From Candidatus Methanomethylophilaceae archaeon (GTDB taxonomy: Archaea; Thermoplasmatota; Thermoplasmata; Methanomassiliicoccales; Methanomethylophilaceae), in the NCBI GenBank assembly GCA_944322255.1, contig CALUOK010000013.1, positions 1-64,000 on the forward strand: a stretch of 64,000 nt of DNA, written 5' to 3'. This document shows positions 1-8,553 of this stretch, in pieces. The stretch's first letter is position 1, and the number at the start of each line of letters is the position of its first letter. A program made the translations under genes and the position numbers. Below the pieces are notes generated by a model. The model saw nothing but the letters and a program-made list of their open reading frames with translations, was not told the DNA's origin and did not search any database.

Positions 1-729
1 GGGAACGACGACATGCCCTCGCTCAGGTGGCTGAAGGGGGAGTACGAGCTCAAATCGGACGTCCGCAGGGACCTGGGCCTGAGCAACATGGTCACCGACG
101 CCAACTGGTACGACTTCGTGAAGATCTGGGCGGAGTTCGCCTCGCACATCGGCTACAAGGGGCTGGTGGTGTTCATAGACGAGGGCGTGGTCCTGTACAA
201 GATCCAGAACAGGGTCTCCCGCAGCAACAACTACGAGCGCCTGCTCTCGATGTTCAACGACATAATGCAGGGGAAGGCCTCCCACCTGTCCATGTACGTG
301 TGCGGCACCCCCGAGTTCATAGAGGACCCCGACAGGGGCCTGTACAGCTACGAGGCCCTCAGGTCCAGGCTGGTCTCCGGCAAGTTCGAGAACGGCTACG
401 ACAACTACCTGGGGCCGGTGATCAACCTGAGGCCGCTGACCAACGAGGAGGTCTTCGTGCTGCTGAGGACGCTGCGCGGCATGCACGAGCAGCGCTACGG
501 GTACTCCTCGGAGATCGACGACGCCATGCTGGAAACATACCTGAAAACGGTCACCTGCGCCATAGGCCAGGGCATGGTCACGCCCAGGGAGATCACCAGG
601 GACTTCATCAGCCTGCTGGACACCATGCACCAGAACCCGGACGTGACCTTCTCCGAGCTGGTGGAGGGCAGGACCGTGTCGCCGGACCGTGACCCGGACG
701 ACGACCTCATCGAGGACCTGGAGGTATGA
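1..729 (+). CDS. BrxD-like (DUF2791) P-loop ATPase, 5' end missing
   Basis: The frame is open to the first base of the window, so the N-terminus with the Walker A motif lies outside. A Walker B-like stretch LVVFIDEG is seen about 55 codons in, followed by an alpha-rich ATPase lid and an acidic C-terminal tail. The sequence resembles the BrxC/BrxD P-loop family (DUF2791). These proteins occur with a DEAD-box helicase in BREX phage-defence operons and also in TerB-linked operons. The stop overlaps the next start as ATGA, so the two are translationally coupled. Family assignment is by recognition only. Which system this is cannot be decided, because the methylase and PglZ genes would lie upstream. 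Confidence 0.65.
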   Translation, partial: GNDDMPSLRWLKGEYELKSDVRRDLGLSNMVTDANWYDFVKIWAEFASHIGYKGLVVFIDEGVVLYKIQNRVSRSNNYERLLSMFNDIMQGKASHLSMYVCGTPEFIEDPDRGLYSYEALRSRLVSGKFENGYDNYLGPVINLRPLTNEEVFVLLRTLRGMHEQRYGYSSEIDDAMLETYLKTVTCAIGQGMVTPREITRDFISLLDTMHQNPDVTFSELVEGRTVSPDRDPDDDLIEDLEV

Positions 730-2906
730 CGGACCGCACCGGGCTGATGCCCGGCTTCGTCCTGGACCACCTGCACAGGAGCGGGTGGACCTCCTTCCGC
801 GACATCCAGGAGAGGGCCTTCGACATCCTGTTCGACACCGACGACCACCTGCTGATCTCCTCGGGGACGTCGTCCGGGAAGACGGAGGCCGCGCTCATAC
901 CGGTCGTGTCATCGCTTTACGAGAACCCTCCGGAGGGCGTGGGGGCGCTGTACGTCGGGCCCACCAAGGCCCTCATCGACGACCAGTTCGCCCGCATCGA
1001 CCGGATGCTGCGGGACTCCCGCATCCCGGTGAGCGGATGGCACGGCGACGTGGACGCATCCAGGAAGGAGAGGCTGATGGAGCGCCCGGAGGGGATCCTG
1101 CAGATCACCCCCGAGTCCCTGGAGGGCATCCTGGACAACCATGCCGAGGAGGTCCCCCGCATGTTCTCCGGCCTGAGGTTCGTGGTCATCGACGAGGTGC
1201 ACTCCTTCATGGCCTCCGACCGCGGCCTGCAGCTGATCTGCGAGCTGCAGAGGATCGAGCGCATGTGCGGATGCTCCCCCAGGAGGATCGGGCTGTCCGC
1301 CACGGTGTCGGACAGGGAGGGCGCCGCCGAATGGCTGGGCTCCGGCTCCGACAGGGAGGTCTCCATAGTCTCGTCCGACGACCGCAGGTCCTGCAGGATC
1401 GGGATCAAGCACTTCCGCTTCCCCGCCGAGGACCCGGAGGGGCGCAGGAGGAGGGCGGTGTCCCAGTACTACAGCGAGCTGTTCAGGCTCACCGACCCCT
1501 ACGGGTGCATAGTGTTCACAAACAGCAGGGCCTCCGCCGAGATGACCGCCAGGTCGCTGGCGAAGGTGTCCGAGGCCAGGGGCTCCCGCAACCCCGTGAA
1601 GGTGCACCACGGCTCCCTGTCCGGAAGTCTCAGAAGAACCGCCGAGGAGGACCTGAGGGGAGACCTGCCGGCGACGGTGGTCGCCACCGTGACCCTGGAG
1701 CTGGGCATGGACATCGGGGGGCTGGACCGTGTGGTCCAGATCGGCGCCCCGTTCTCCTGCTCCAGCCTCGTCCAGAGGATGGGCAGGTCCGGGCGCAGGG
1801 GCGGAAGGCAGGAGCTGGTGATGTTCTGCAACGACGACGAGGCCGAGTGGCGCCCCGGGATCGACGGGGTGTCCCTGGAGCTGGCCAGGGGGATCGCCGA
1901 GACCGAGCTGTACCTGGGGGAGGGCTGGACCGAGCCCCTGATGCCGGACCCGCTGCCCTACGGGCTGCTGTTCCACCAGACCCTGGCCGCGCTCAAGTCG
2001 GCTCGGAGGTACATGAGGTTCCACGACCTGTGCGACGAGGTGCTGTCGCTGGCCCCGTTCTCCGGGATCTCCAGGGAGGACTACAGGCTGCTCCTGAAGC
2101 ACATGATCAACCAGAGGACGCTGATCCAGACGCAGGACCTGACGCTCCTCGTCGGGCCGAGGGGGGAGCCTGCCGCCTTCGGCAGGGACTTCCCGGCGGT
2201 GTTCGAGGTGAGGCGCGAGACCGAGGTCCGCTGCGGCGGGTCCACCGTGGGCACCGTGCAGGGTGAACCGGAGGTCGGCGCCGTGGTGGCACTGGCCGGA
2301 AGGGTGTGGATGGTAGTCAAGAGGGGCGACGGCTGGGCCGAGGCCGTGGAGACGGACGGGGAGGCGGACGTGAGATGGAAGTCCGAGCCCCCGGTGGTGC
2401 ACACCAGGATCGTGTCGAAGATCAGGGACGTCCTGTCCTCGGACGAGGACTACCCGTATCTGGACTCGGCCGCGAGGGATGAGCTGATGTCGTCCAGGGC
2501 GGCATTCGCGGCCTCCGGCGCCGGGGATGTTTTCGTGCCTACCGAGGACGGCTTCGACGTGTACCCCTGGCTGGGGACGGTCCAGTTCGACACACTCAGG
2601 CGCATGCTCTCCAGGATCCCCGAGGTGAGGGTGATGTACGCCTACAGCCCGCTGGTCATCGCCATGGACACCAGGCTCACAGTGAAGGAGATCCGTAAGG
2701 GGCTGGACCGGATCCGGGAGGAGGGCGACAGGTTCGCCCTTCTGGAGGAACGGGAGTCCCTCAGGCGCGGGAAGTATGACAGGTTCGTGCCGGAGGCGCT
2801 GCTGTCCGAGGCGTTCTGCGCCAAGAGGATCGACTGGGACTTCGACCTCCGAGAACGAAGAAACCTCCGAGTCGGATCCCGCGTGAACGAACTTTATGCA
2901 TCCTGA
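726..2906 (+). CDS. Superfamily 2 DEAD-box helicase, BrxHI-like
   Basis: A 726-residue SF2 helicase related to Lhr/BrxHI enzymes. Walker A SSGTSSGKTE is at residues 45-54, motif II DEVH at 156-159, motif III SAT at 191-193 and motif VI QRMGRSGRRGG at 350-360. A long C-terminal region of about 360 residues follows the helicase core. It is coupled to the upstream BrxD-like ATPase by an ATGA overlap. BrxD and BrxHI are adjacent partners in some BREX subtypes, and similar pairs occur in TerB-associated stress operons. It probably remodels DNA in a phage-defence complex. It is the last gene of its operon here, since the next genes differ in orientation or spacing. Confidence 0.8.
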   Translation: MTDRTGLMPGFVLDHLHRSGWTSFRDIQERAFDILFDTDDHLLISSGTSSGKTEAALIPVVSSLYENPPEGVGALYVGPTKALIDDQFARIDRMLRDSRIPVSGWHGDVDASRKERLMERPEGILQITPESLEGILDNHAEEVPRMFSGLRFVVIDEVHSFMASDRGLQLICELQRIERMCGCSPRRIGLSATVSDREGAAEWLGSGSDREVSIVSSDDRRSCRIGIKHFRFPAEDPEGRRRRAVSQYYSELFRLTDPYGCIVFTNSRASAEMTARSLAKVSEARGSRNPVKVHHGSLSGSLRRTAEEDLRGDLPATVVATVTLELGMDIGGLDRVVQIGAPFSCSSLVQRMGRSGRRGGRQELVMFCNDDEAEWRPGIDGVSLELARGIAETELYLGEGWTEPLMPDPLPYGLLFHQTLAALKSARRYMRFHDLCDEVLSLAPFSGISREDYRLLLKHMINQRTLIQTQDLTLLVGPRGEPAAFGRDFPAVFEVRRETEVRCGGSTVGTVQGEPEVGAVVALAGRVWMVVKRGDGWAEAVETDGEADVRWKSEPPVVHTRIVSKIRDVLSSDEDYPYLDSAARDELMSSRAAFAASGAGDVFVPTEDGFDVYPWLGTVQFDTLRRMLSRIPEVRVMYAYSPLVIAMDTRLTVKEIRKGLDRIREEGDRFALLEERESLRRGKYDRFVPEALLSEAFCAKRIDWDFDLRERRNLRVGSRVNELYAS

Positions 2907-2981
2907 GACGGGTGCCATGGCCACGCGCACCATCAGACTGTCCCTGTCCCTCCCCGAGGGGATGTGACCAGAACCGTCGTC

Positions 2982-3227
2982 ATGTCGGAGAACTCCAGCA
3001 CAGATATGCTCCGGATTGTCACGTACATAGCGTTCGGATGGGAGTACTGCAGAGGATACGCCTCGGTCGATGGCACCGTCCACCCCCCGATGGGGTCGGA
3101 CACCCCTCTGAGGGAGATCCTAGTGTCCGAGACGTACGTGTTCAACGCTCCCAGAGAGGACACCGTCACCGCGCTGAGCTTGTTGGTCCTGGACCCGTAC
3201 GGCATTACCGATGGCGACAGCCTTTGA
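2982..3227 (+). CDS. Small hypothetical protein
   Basis: An 81-residue frame beginning MSENSSTDML, with codon use as GC-rich at third positions as its neighbours. An in-frame GTG at 2964 just after a GAGGGG stretch is an alternative start. No domain, membrane segment or signal peptide is recognised. It follows the helicase by about 75 nt in the same direction and could be read through from it. The coding call rests on codon composition alone, so it may be spurious. Confidence 0.4.
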   Translation: MSENSSTDMLRIVTYIAFGWEYCRGYASVDGTVHPPMGSDTPLREILVSETYVFNAPREDTVTALSLLVLDPYGITDGDSL

Positions 3228-3290
3228 GCGGTGATTCATCGGATGCGCGATTACGCCGAGACGGGGATCGGGAATCCGTCGATCCTGGAG

Positions 3291-4139
3291 TCAGACCTCC
3301 TCCGGACCTGTGATTTGCCCGGGACCAGCGCCGTGATCGGAATCCCCACGCCTGATGTGCATCAGCGCATCCTTCGCACCCGAATCCCCATTCATGGCGG
3401 CGTTCGTCAGCAGCGCCACAGCCCTCTCCGCCGACCTGGCGACCCCGAGACCATGCAGGTACAGATGTGCCAGACGGGTCTGGGACGGCACATGTCCGGA
3501 CTCCGCGGCGAGGGTGTACCACTTCACGGCCTTCCTGTACGATTTCTCCACGCGGCCCTCCTCGTAGAACACCGCCAGCGCGTGCTGTGCCAGCGTGTGT
3601 CCCTTCTGGGCGGCCAGCCCGTACCATATCGAGGCCTCCCAGCACGACCTGCCGACGCCCAGGCCCTGTTCGTATGTCCTGCCGATCTCGTAAAGGGCGT
3701 CCGTGTTCCCGCGCTCCGCGGCCTTCTTGAACCAGCGGACCGCCGCCTCGCCGTCCGTCGGCGTGCCGAGACCCGCCCGGGCGCACACGCCCAGGTCGTA
3801 GAACACCGGGATGTAGTACGAGCCCGCGGCCTTCAGGAGCCACGTCACCGCCTCCCCCGGATCCCTGTCGGTCCCGTCCCCGAACAGGAGACAGCTTGCC
3901 AGGCACCAGCAGGAGTAGCCGTCGCCGGCCTCCGCCGCCCTCCTGAACCACCGGACCGATTCCGGATCGCCGCGGTCGTACAGGGTCTCGGCGTAGCGGC
4001 ACATCGCCTCCGGATCCCCAGATTCCGCCGCTGCCCTCATCTCCTCGGCGTCCCTGTCCGATGCGTCCTGGCGCACCGCGGTCAGTCTGTACAACGTCTC
4101 CCCCGTGCAGGGGTCCCTCTCCAATCTCACCTCGGTCAT
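3291..4139 (-). CDS. Sel1-repeat protein
   Basis: About 282 residues starting MTEVRLERD. The body is a run of Sel1-like (TPR-type) repeats with the usual A...G...A..W...A...G spacing, for example AVRWFKKAAERGNTDALYEIG and AVKWYTLAAESGHVPSQTRLA. Sel1 repeats form alpha-solenoids for protein binding; no enzyme domain or secretion signal is seen. The start was chosen because a TATA-like TTATTAT lies about 25 nt upstream, which would make the mRNA essentially leaderless, and because the upstream extension runs through AT-rich promoter sequence. Function is unknown. It may act with the Sel1-like A-family proteins 6 kb away, which share a promoter element with it. Confidence 0.85.
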   Translation of the reverse strand: MTEVRLERDPCTGETLYRLTAVRQDASDRDAEEMRAAAESGDPEAMCRYAETLYDRGDPESVRWFRRAAEAGDGYSCWCLASCLLFGDGTDRDPGEAVTWLLKAAGSYYIPVFYDLGVCARAGLGTPTDGEAAVRWFKKAAERGNTDALYEIGRTYEQGLGVGRSCWEASIWYGLAAQKGHTLAQHALAVFYEEGRVEKSYRKAVKWYTLAAESGHVPSQTRLAHLYLHGLGVARSAERAVALLTNAAMNGDSGAKDALMHIRRGDSDHGAGPGQITGPEEV

Positions 4140-4160
4140 GATTATTGGATGGGCGAGGAA

Positions 4161-4197
4161 GGATAATAACATTCTTTTGTAATGTTTGTAATGTTTG
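4161..4197 (-). promoter_or_regulatory. Promoter with tandem CAAACATTACAA element
   Basis: Read on the minus strand, CAAACATTACAA occurs twice in partly overlapping copies (plus-strand 4177-4188 and 4186-4197), followed by a TATA-like TGTTATTAT near 4163-4171 and the ATG of the Sel1 gene at 4139. The copy nearer the gene belongs to an inverted repeat AACATT-N7-AATGTT (4168-4186). The same element recurs upstream of genes starting at 18646 and 38298. Confidence 0.55.
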
Positions 4198-4350
4198 TTC
4201 CGCCCGTATCGCTGGGTTAATCTCATGGACGGCGATTCCCCTCCATGGACGACGGAACCCGCAGGACGGCATCGGAGCAGGGCTACTTCGGCCTGAGCGA
4301 CATCGACGACGATGTTGTGGAGAAAGTGATGTCCCAGTGCCCGATGGTCT

Positions 4351-4785
4351 TCAGAAAACTCGGCGAGTGACCGAGTTCTCCCTCAGCCACGCCTCGATCT
4401 CGTCGACGCCGTGCATCCCCATCGACGTCTCCAGCATGAACCTGTATGTCTCCTCGGTGTCCGGCAGGGTGCGTCCGGCCCAGTTCAGGATGCGCAGAGC
4501 CGTGAAGAATGCCGTGCGCTTGTTGCCCTCGGCGAAGGGATGCATCGTGGATATGCGCTCCATGGCCTGCGCGGCGTATGCGAAGGGGTCGTCGATGAAG
4601 TCGCCTGTGTCCATCAGGCCCTGTATCGGCCCCTGGGAGTACACGGCATCCTCCAGACCCTCCTCGTGCTCGTTGCCCGAGAGCCTGATTATGGCGCGGT
4701 GACCGGCCAGGATGCTCTCGACGCATCTGTCCGCGCGCTCGCGGGCGCTCTCACTCCCACTGTCTCCCGATGTCATCCCAACCAT
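4351..4785 (-). CDS. doc: Doc-like Fic-domain toxin
   Basis: A 144-residue protein with HPFAEGNKR at residues 82-90, the HxFx(x)GNK(R) signature of Fic/Doc proteins. Doc toxins phosphorylate elongation factor Tu; true Fic proteins AMPylate targets. The single-domain length fits the death-on-curing group. It is the third gene of an operon and its start overlaps the previous frame by 35 nt. No Phd-type antitoxin is recognisable beside it. The preceding 183-residue protein is the only tight partner and would be the first antitoxin candidate. Function as a toxin is inferred from the motif. Confidence 0.75.
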   Translation of the reverse strand: MVGMTSGDSGSESARERADRCVESILAGHRAIIRLSGNEHEEGLEDAVYSQGPIQGLMDTGDFIDDPFAYAAQAMERISTMHPFAEGNKRTAFFTALRILNWAGRTLPDTEETYRFMLETSMGMHGVDEIEAWLRENSVTRRVF

Positions 4786-5302
4786 CCCTGCAGGATTCCC
4801 TGCGGAGACCCTCGACGGCCTTCTCCAGAAGCTCCACCCTAGTTCTGAGCCTTCCGATGGCGTCGTCGATGTTGCCGAGGATCATATCCGCGTCAGATAA
4901 CGCGTCATCGGACAGTGAGCCGGAGCCGCACTTGCCGGGAAGGACCTCGGCCATCCACCCCAGGGTCTCCGAGATCCTCGTCCTTTCGGCCTCCAACTCC
5001 GAGAGGCGCTCCCTCATCTCCCCTGCGAACACTTTCAGGTCGCGATACCATGTGGTCCAGTCCAGCCTCGAGCCGTCATGACCGTAACGGAGCATGTTGC
5101 GGGCCCCGCAGAACGGACAGACGTCGGATGAGCCGCAGATGATCTCGTCGTCCTCATAGGAATGCGCATCGAAGATCTGGCTGCGCATGTAGAAAAGCTG
5201 CCCTTCCAGAGCCCCGTCGAGCTCTTCGCAGCAGCACAGCCATAACTCCCCCTTGCCTATCAGGAGCATGCCGGTGGGATCGAAATCCTCACTCCCCATC
5301 AT
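4751..5302 (-). CDS. Zinc-binding coiled-coil protein, unknown
   Basis: A 183-residue protein. A CPFC motif near residue 68, together with cysteines further upstream, suggests a metal site. Residues about 90-125 and 150-175 are charged and leucine-rich, as in coiled coils. It overlaps the upstream methylase/specificity-like gene by 14 nt and the downstream Doc-like gene by 35 nt, so all three form one transcript. No family is recognised. Position suggests an adaptor, an antitoxin, or an accessory of the specificity-like protein. Two ATGs stand at the start (5302 and 5299) and either could be used. Confidence 0.7.
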   Translation of the reverse strand: MMGSEDFDPTGMLLIGKGELWLCCCEELDGALEGQLFYMRSQIFDAHSYEDDEIICGSSDVCPFCGARNMLRYGHDGSRLDWTTWYRDLKVFAGEMRERLSELEAERTRISETLGWMAEVLPGKCGSGSLSDDALSDADMILGNIDDAIGRLRTRVELLEKAVEGLRRESCRDGWDDIGRQWE

Positions 5303-7052
5303 CGTCCGTCTCCTTTCCGAAGATCACGTAGTCGGGGTCGGACTCTCTGCCGTTCATCGCCGCCTCCCTGTAGAAGTCGATCATGTCCGCCTGCGCGTCA
5401 AGGTCCACGTCGGGGATGACGATCTTGGAGAGCTCGGACGCGGAGAGGGAGACCATCATCTCCCCAGACTGCCTCGCCTCCGCCTGCTCCTGGAAGTCCC
5501 TGGTCCTGAAGTAGAGCTCCAGAAACTCGGGGTAGTAGATTTCGCTGTTGGGCCTGACTATCGCGAAGGCGTAGGACGGCGCCACCACGGGGTCGCCGGA
5601 CTTCATGCGGTAGGTCCTGGTCACCGACGAGTTGCATGTCACCAGGATGTCCCCCGGCCTGGCCGTCGCCCTGACCGAACCTGGGGCCTTCTTGGCCATG
5701 GACAGGTCCAGACCGTCCTTCGTGAGGTTCTTGGGGGTCACGTACGGGATTCCCGAGATGGCGTTGGATGGGAACAGCTCCGAGGACGTGATCATCGTGC
5801 CCTTCCTCACCTCGGCCACGTTGCCGAGGATGTTCCCCTCCCTTGGCATGATGCAGTAGCATGCATTGAACGGTGCGTCCCAGTCGGTCCCGTAGTCGGA
5901 TGTCGACGACATCTGGACCCCGGGCCATTCCCTCCAGTCGCCCGTGCCGTCAACGTTCTCCGGGATCGTGACGAACTCCGTGGGGGCGACGTCCCGGGTC
6001 TTCTCGATGACCAGGATCACGGCGTCGATGGAGGTCTGGATGCCGTACCCGTGCTTGATGCGGATCGCGTACCTCATGGCGCATTCGCTGTTGATCTTCT
6101 GCCTGAACCTCTCGGACCTGATGCCGAAGAGTATTCCGCCCGCATTGACGATCACCAACCTTCCGTGCTCCGGCATACGGTCGACGGTGTCGGCCAGGAA
6201 GTTCTCGAAATCGCGCCCCTTGCTGAGCAGGTCGAAGGCCACCACGGTCTCCGAGAGCTCCAGTCTGGACCGGTCGTCGACGACTTCCCTCACGCCCATC
6301 AGGACACAGAACAGCCTGACCTGCTCGCTCCCCTCCGAGTACGCGTGAAGGATAGAACCGTATGGAAGGGAGACGGCGAGGCGGGGTAGAAGGTGATACA
6401 TTGTGCAAGGGGTTTCGATGAGTGATGAGAAGACCTTTCCGAGGACGTCGGTGCCCACGAAATCGAAGTCACGACATGTCTCGTGTTTGAAGACCTCGAG
6501 ATAGGCGGATCCCAGCTCCCCGGGTTCGGCGTCGGGGCAGTTCTCCCTGAGGCTTTTGAGCGCGTGATCGAGGGGGTCCCAGTCCGCGATCCCGGGATCT
6601 AGGTCGGTGGCGGACTCCGCGAATATGCGACGCAGCTCCCCCTCGGCCTCCTCGGCCGTGTCCGGATCGGCTCCGCGCGTCAGCAGGATGAGTCCCTTCA
6701 GCAGGTCGATGTGGTGATTGTCCCTGTTGAAGCGGCTGTTCCTTTTGAATACGGACAGGATGCGACGGATCTCCGCCGACATGTCGCCGGTGTCCGAAGG
6801 TGTGACCGCGATCTCCGCGACGGTCCCGGCCACCAGCTTGAAGAAATGGACTGTCCGCCCGTCGGTGTACACCAGCTTCCTCTTCCCCGATGCCTCCAGC
6901 CTCTTCGCGATCTCATCCTCGTCTATGGGATACGAGATGGAGTCGACCTCGTAGACGTCCGCCACCCTCTCCCCGGACCTGGAGTCGTCCAGGTAGACCT
7001 CTGTCGGCTGTCCCGTCGCGAAGGCAGCCATCCTAGCGGAGTCTTCTCTCAT
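5289..7052 (-). CDS. Inactivated HsdM-like methylase fused to HsdS-like domain
   Basis: A 587-residue protein. Residues about 215-350 follow the layout of type I restriction methylases: the motif I region reads YGSILHAYSEGSEQ where DPxxGSGG is expected; the motif IV position (about 273-290) lacks NPP(F/Y); and GRLVIVNAGGILF (297-309) then HGYGIQTSIDAVILVIEK match the conserved back half. Residues 400-555 resemble an HsdS target-recognition domain, including PGDILVTCNSS and a C-terminal helix. A non-catalytic DNA-sensing role is inferred. AAGGAGA lies 4 nt before the ATG. It heads an operon with a coiled-coil protein and a Doc-like toxin. Confidence 0.65.
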   Translation of the reverse strand: MREDSARMAAFATGQPTEVYLDDSRSGERVADVYEVDSISYPIDEDEIAKRLEASGKRKLVYTDGRTVHFFKLVAGTVAEIAVTPSDTGDMSAEIRRILSVFKRNSRFNRDNHHIDLLKGLILLTRGADPDTAEEAEGELRRIFAESATDLDPGIADWDPLDHALKSLRENCPDAEPGELGSAYLEVFKHETCRDFDFVGTDVLGKVFSSLIETPCTMYHLLPRLAVSLPYGSILHAYSEGSEQVRLFCVLMGVREVVDDRSRLELSETVVAFDLLSKGRDFENFLADTVDRMPEHGRLVIVNAGGILFGIRSERFRQKINSECAMRYAIRIKHGYGIQTSIDAVILVIEKTRDVAPTEFVTIPENVDGTGDWREWPGVQMSSTSDYGTDWDAPFNACYCIMPREGNILGNVAEVRKGTMITSSELFPSNAISGIPYVTPKNLTKDGLDLSMAKKAPGSVRATARPGDILVTCNSSVTRTYRMKSGDPVVAPSYAFAIVRPNSEIYYPEFLELYFRTRDFQEQAEARQSGEMMVSLSASELSKIVIPDVDLDAQADMIDFYREAAMNGRESDPDYVIFGKETDDDGE

Positions 7053-7085
7053 GATTCTCCTTAGAATGCAATGGTTTATTAATGG

Positions 7086-7114
7086 TTTCTCATTATTCCC
7101 GTGATAGTGAGAAT
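7086..7114. promoter_or_regulatory. Operator-like inverted repeat between divergent genes
   Basis: TTCTCA (7087-7092) and TGAGAA (7108-7113) form an inverted repeat with a 15-nt spacer in the 62-nt gap between two divergent genes. The half-sites match the arms of the tighter palindromes at 9584 and 19902. The wide spacing makes this a weak site. Confidence 0.3.
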
Positions 7115-7753
7115 ATGGAGGACAGAAACGACAGAACGATCGTGTTCCTGCCGCAAGGCGACGGCAGAGCCCTGGACAGCTTCATCAGGGATGTTCTCCT
7201 CCAGTACTCCGACTCCGACGTCCTGGTCTTCAGGTACGGCAAGAGGGACGGTACCGAGGAGGACATCGTGTCCCTGTTCGGCAACGGCGGAAGGGCCGCC
7301 GTGAGGTCCCTGTCCCCCGAGGGGCGCGACTTCATGTTCGAACTGAACGACGTTCTCAGCATGCCGCAGAAGACCCTGACCGTGGACATAACGTTCGCCA
7401 GCCCGTTCCATGCGGCTCAGGCGAACTACTTCGGGCTGAACGCCAGACTGGCGGTCTACTACTCCTTCAGGACTGAGACGGGCCCCAGCAGGAGACAGAT
7501 GAACCCGCACATGAAGAACTACGGGAAGCTGGACGGGGACTCCGTCACCCTGATCACGGCCATGGTCAACGGCTGCGGCACGGTGCTGGAGATGATGAAC
7601 GAGACCGGCTTCTCGGACAAGAAGGTCTACAGGAAGGTGCTGGACCTCTACAAGAAGGGTTACATCTCCTGCGACGACAGTTCCAAGACGAAGGTCTACA
7701 GCCTGACCCCGGACCAGGAGATGATGTTCATCAACACGTCCGAGATGGACTGA
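7115..7753 (+). CDS. CARF-like winged-helix protein
   Basis: About 212 residues beginning MEDRNDRTIVF. The N-terminal 120 residues alternate strands and helices in a Rossmann-like order, starting with a hydrophobic strand and ending in a strand-helix-strand that reads AQANYFGLNARLAVYYSF, as in CARF nucleotide-sensor domains. The C-terminal 75 residues look like a winged helix (TLITAMVNGCG, a recognition helix DKKVYRKVLDLYKKGYI, then a short wing). CARF-wHTH proteins such as Csa3 are regulators that bind cyclic oligonucleotides, but no CRISPR array is seen here. The assignment is by shape rather than signature motif. It is divergent from the pseudo-methylase operon. Confidence 0.5.
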   Translation: MEDRNDRTIVFLPQGDGRALDSFIRDVLLQYSDSDVLVFRYGKRDGTEEDIVSLFGNGGRAAVRSLSPEGRDFMFELNDVLSMPQKTLTVDITFASPFHAAQANYFGLNARLAVYYSFRTETGPSRRQMNPHMKNYGKLDGDSVTLITAMVNGCGTVLEMMNETGFSDKKVYRKVLDLYKKGYISCDDSSKTKVYSLTPDQEMMFINTSEMD

Positions 7754-7785
7754 TCATTCCATGGGGGCGGTCTCCCGCCCCCTTC

Positions 7786-8553
7786 TCAAAACGTTTGCTC
7801 CTGGTCCAGGGCTTCTCTGACCAGATCCATCACGGTCGCATCGACGATCCCGAAGGTCTCCCTGTCAGGCTCCCTGGATTCGTAGAGTGGCCTCAGCGCC
7901 TCGACACGGGACAGCGTCTCCGCGTCCAGCTCCATGAACCCGTCCAGGGTGTACCTCCCGGACTTGATCCCCAGCAGGAGCTCCCTCTCGGCGGGGGTCG
8001 CGGTTATCGCGGATCCGAAGTCCGTGAAGCCGTTCCCGGCGAACTTCTCCAGGACCAGCAGGGACCTGACAGCGTGCATGGCCTGCTTGGTGTCGTACCC
8101 GTACCTCTCCACCAGAGGCATCGTGGACTCAGTGCCCTTCTCCAGCCTGCTCATCTTCCCGGTGTGGATCCCCATGGTGGTCCTCCAGAACACCGGCAGG
8201 TTCATGGCCGCGATGCTGTCCCTCATCCTGACGATCCTGTTCATGTACGGAACCGCGAAGGTCTCCGGGACCCTCAGGTCCCTGGAGAACAGCACCTCCA
8301 TGAAGGACGGGTTGGACTTCCACAGCAGGTCGGGCACCTTCCTGACGTCGTGGACCACCACGTCGTCGGTCAGGGTTACGGACTGGGCGTGGTACGCCCT
8401 GCCCCGGTACAGGTCCTCGAACGTCGGCGCCACGAAGGCCATGTGGTCCTCGTCGCTGGATTCGGTCTCCAGACCGTAGTTGTGCGACCCGATCAGGGCC
8501 CACAGGACCACCTGCCTCCCGGAGATCTCGTCGGGCATCTCCATCGGCGACAC
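7786..8553 (-). CDS. RlaP-type DNA polymerase beta-fold nucleotidyltransferase
   Basis: A 255-residue protein with GSHNYG at residues 22-27 and SDED at 33-36, the GSx10DxD core of minimal nucleotidyltransferases. The extended form with a helical C-terminal domain matches the RlaP (COG3541) family, named for its association with RNA ligases in RNA-repair operons. The RNA ligase is indeed immediately upstream. The apparent start is a GTG embedded in the ligase frame with no clear ribosome binding site. It may be made as the C-terminal part of a ligase-RlaP fusion by frameshifting at a run of five G (8553-8557). Confidence 0.8.
   Translation of the reverse strand: MSPMEMPDEISGRQVVLWALIGSHNYGLETESSDEDHMAFVAPTFEDLYRGRAYHAQSVTLTDDVVVHDVRKVPDLLWKSNPSFMEVLFSRDLRVPETFAVPYMNRIVRMRDSIAAMNLPVFWRTTMGIHTGKMSRLEKGTESTMPLVERYGYDTKQAMHAVRSLLVLEKFAGNGFTDFGSAITATPAERELLLGIKSGRYTLDGFMELDAETLSRVEALRPLYESREPDRETFGIVDATVMDLVREALDQEQTF

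Noticed and set aside
4244-4369. 41-residue plus-strand frame starting MDDGTRRTAS
   Set aside because: Composition is plausible, but there is no ribosome site or TATA box and it runs into the 3' end of the Doc gene. Too little support to call.
8129-8550. C-terminal 140 residues of the RNA ligase frame as real protein
   Set aside because: It overlaps RlaP throughout and has wrong-frame composition. It is treated as the result of the frame break.
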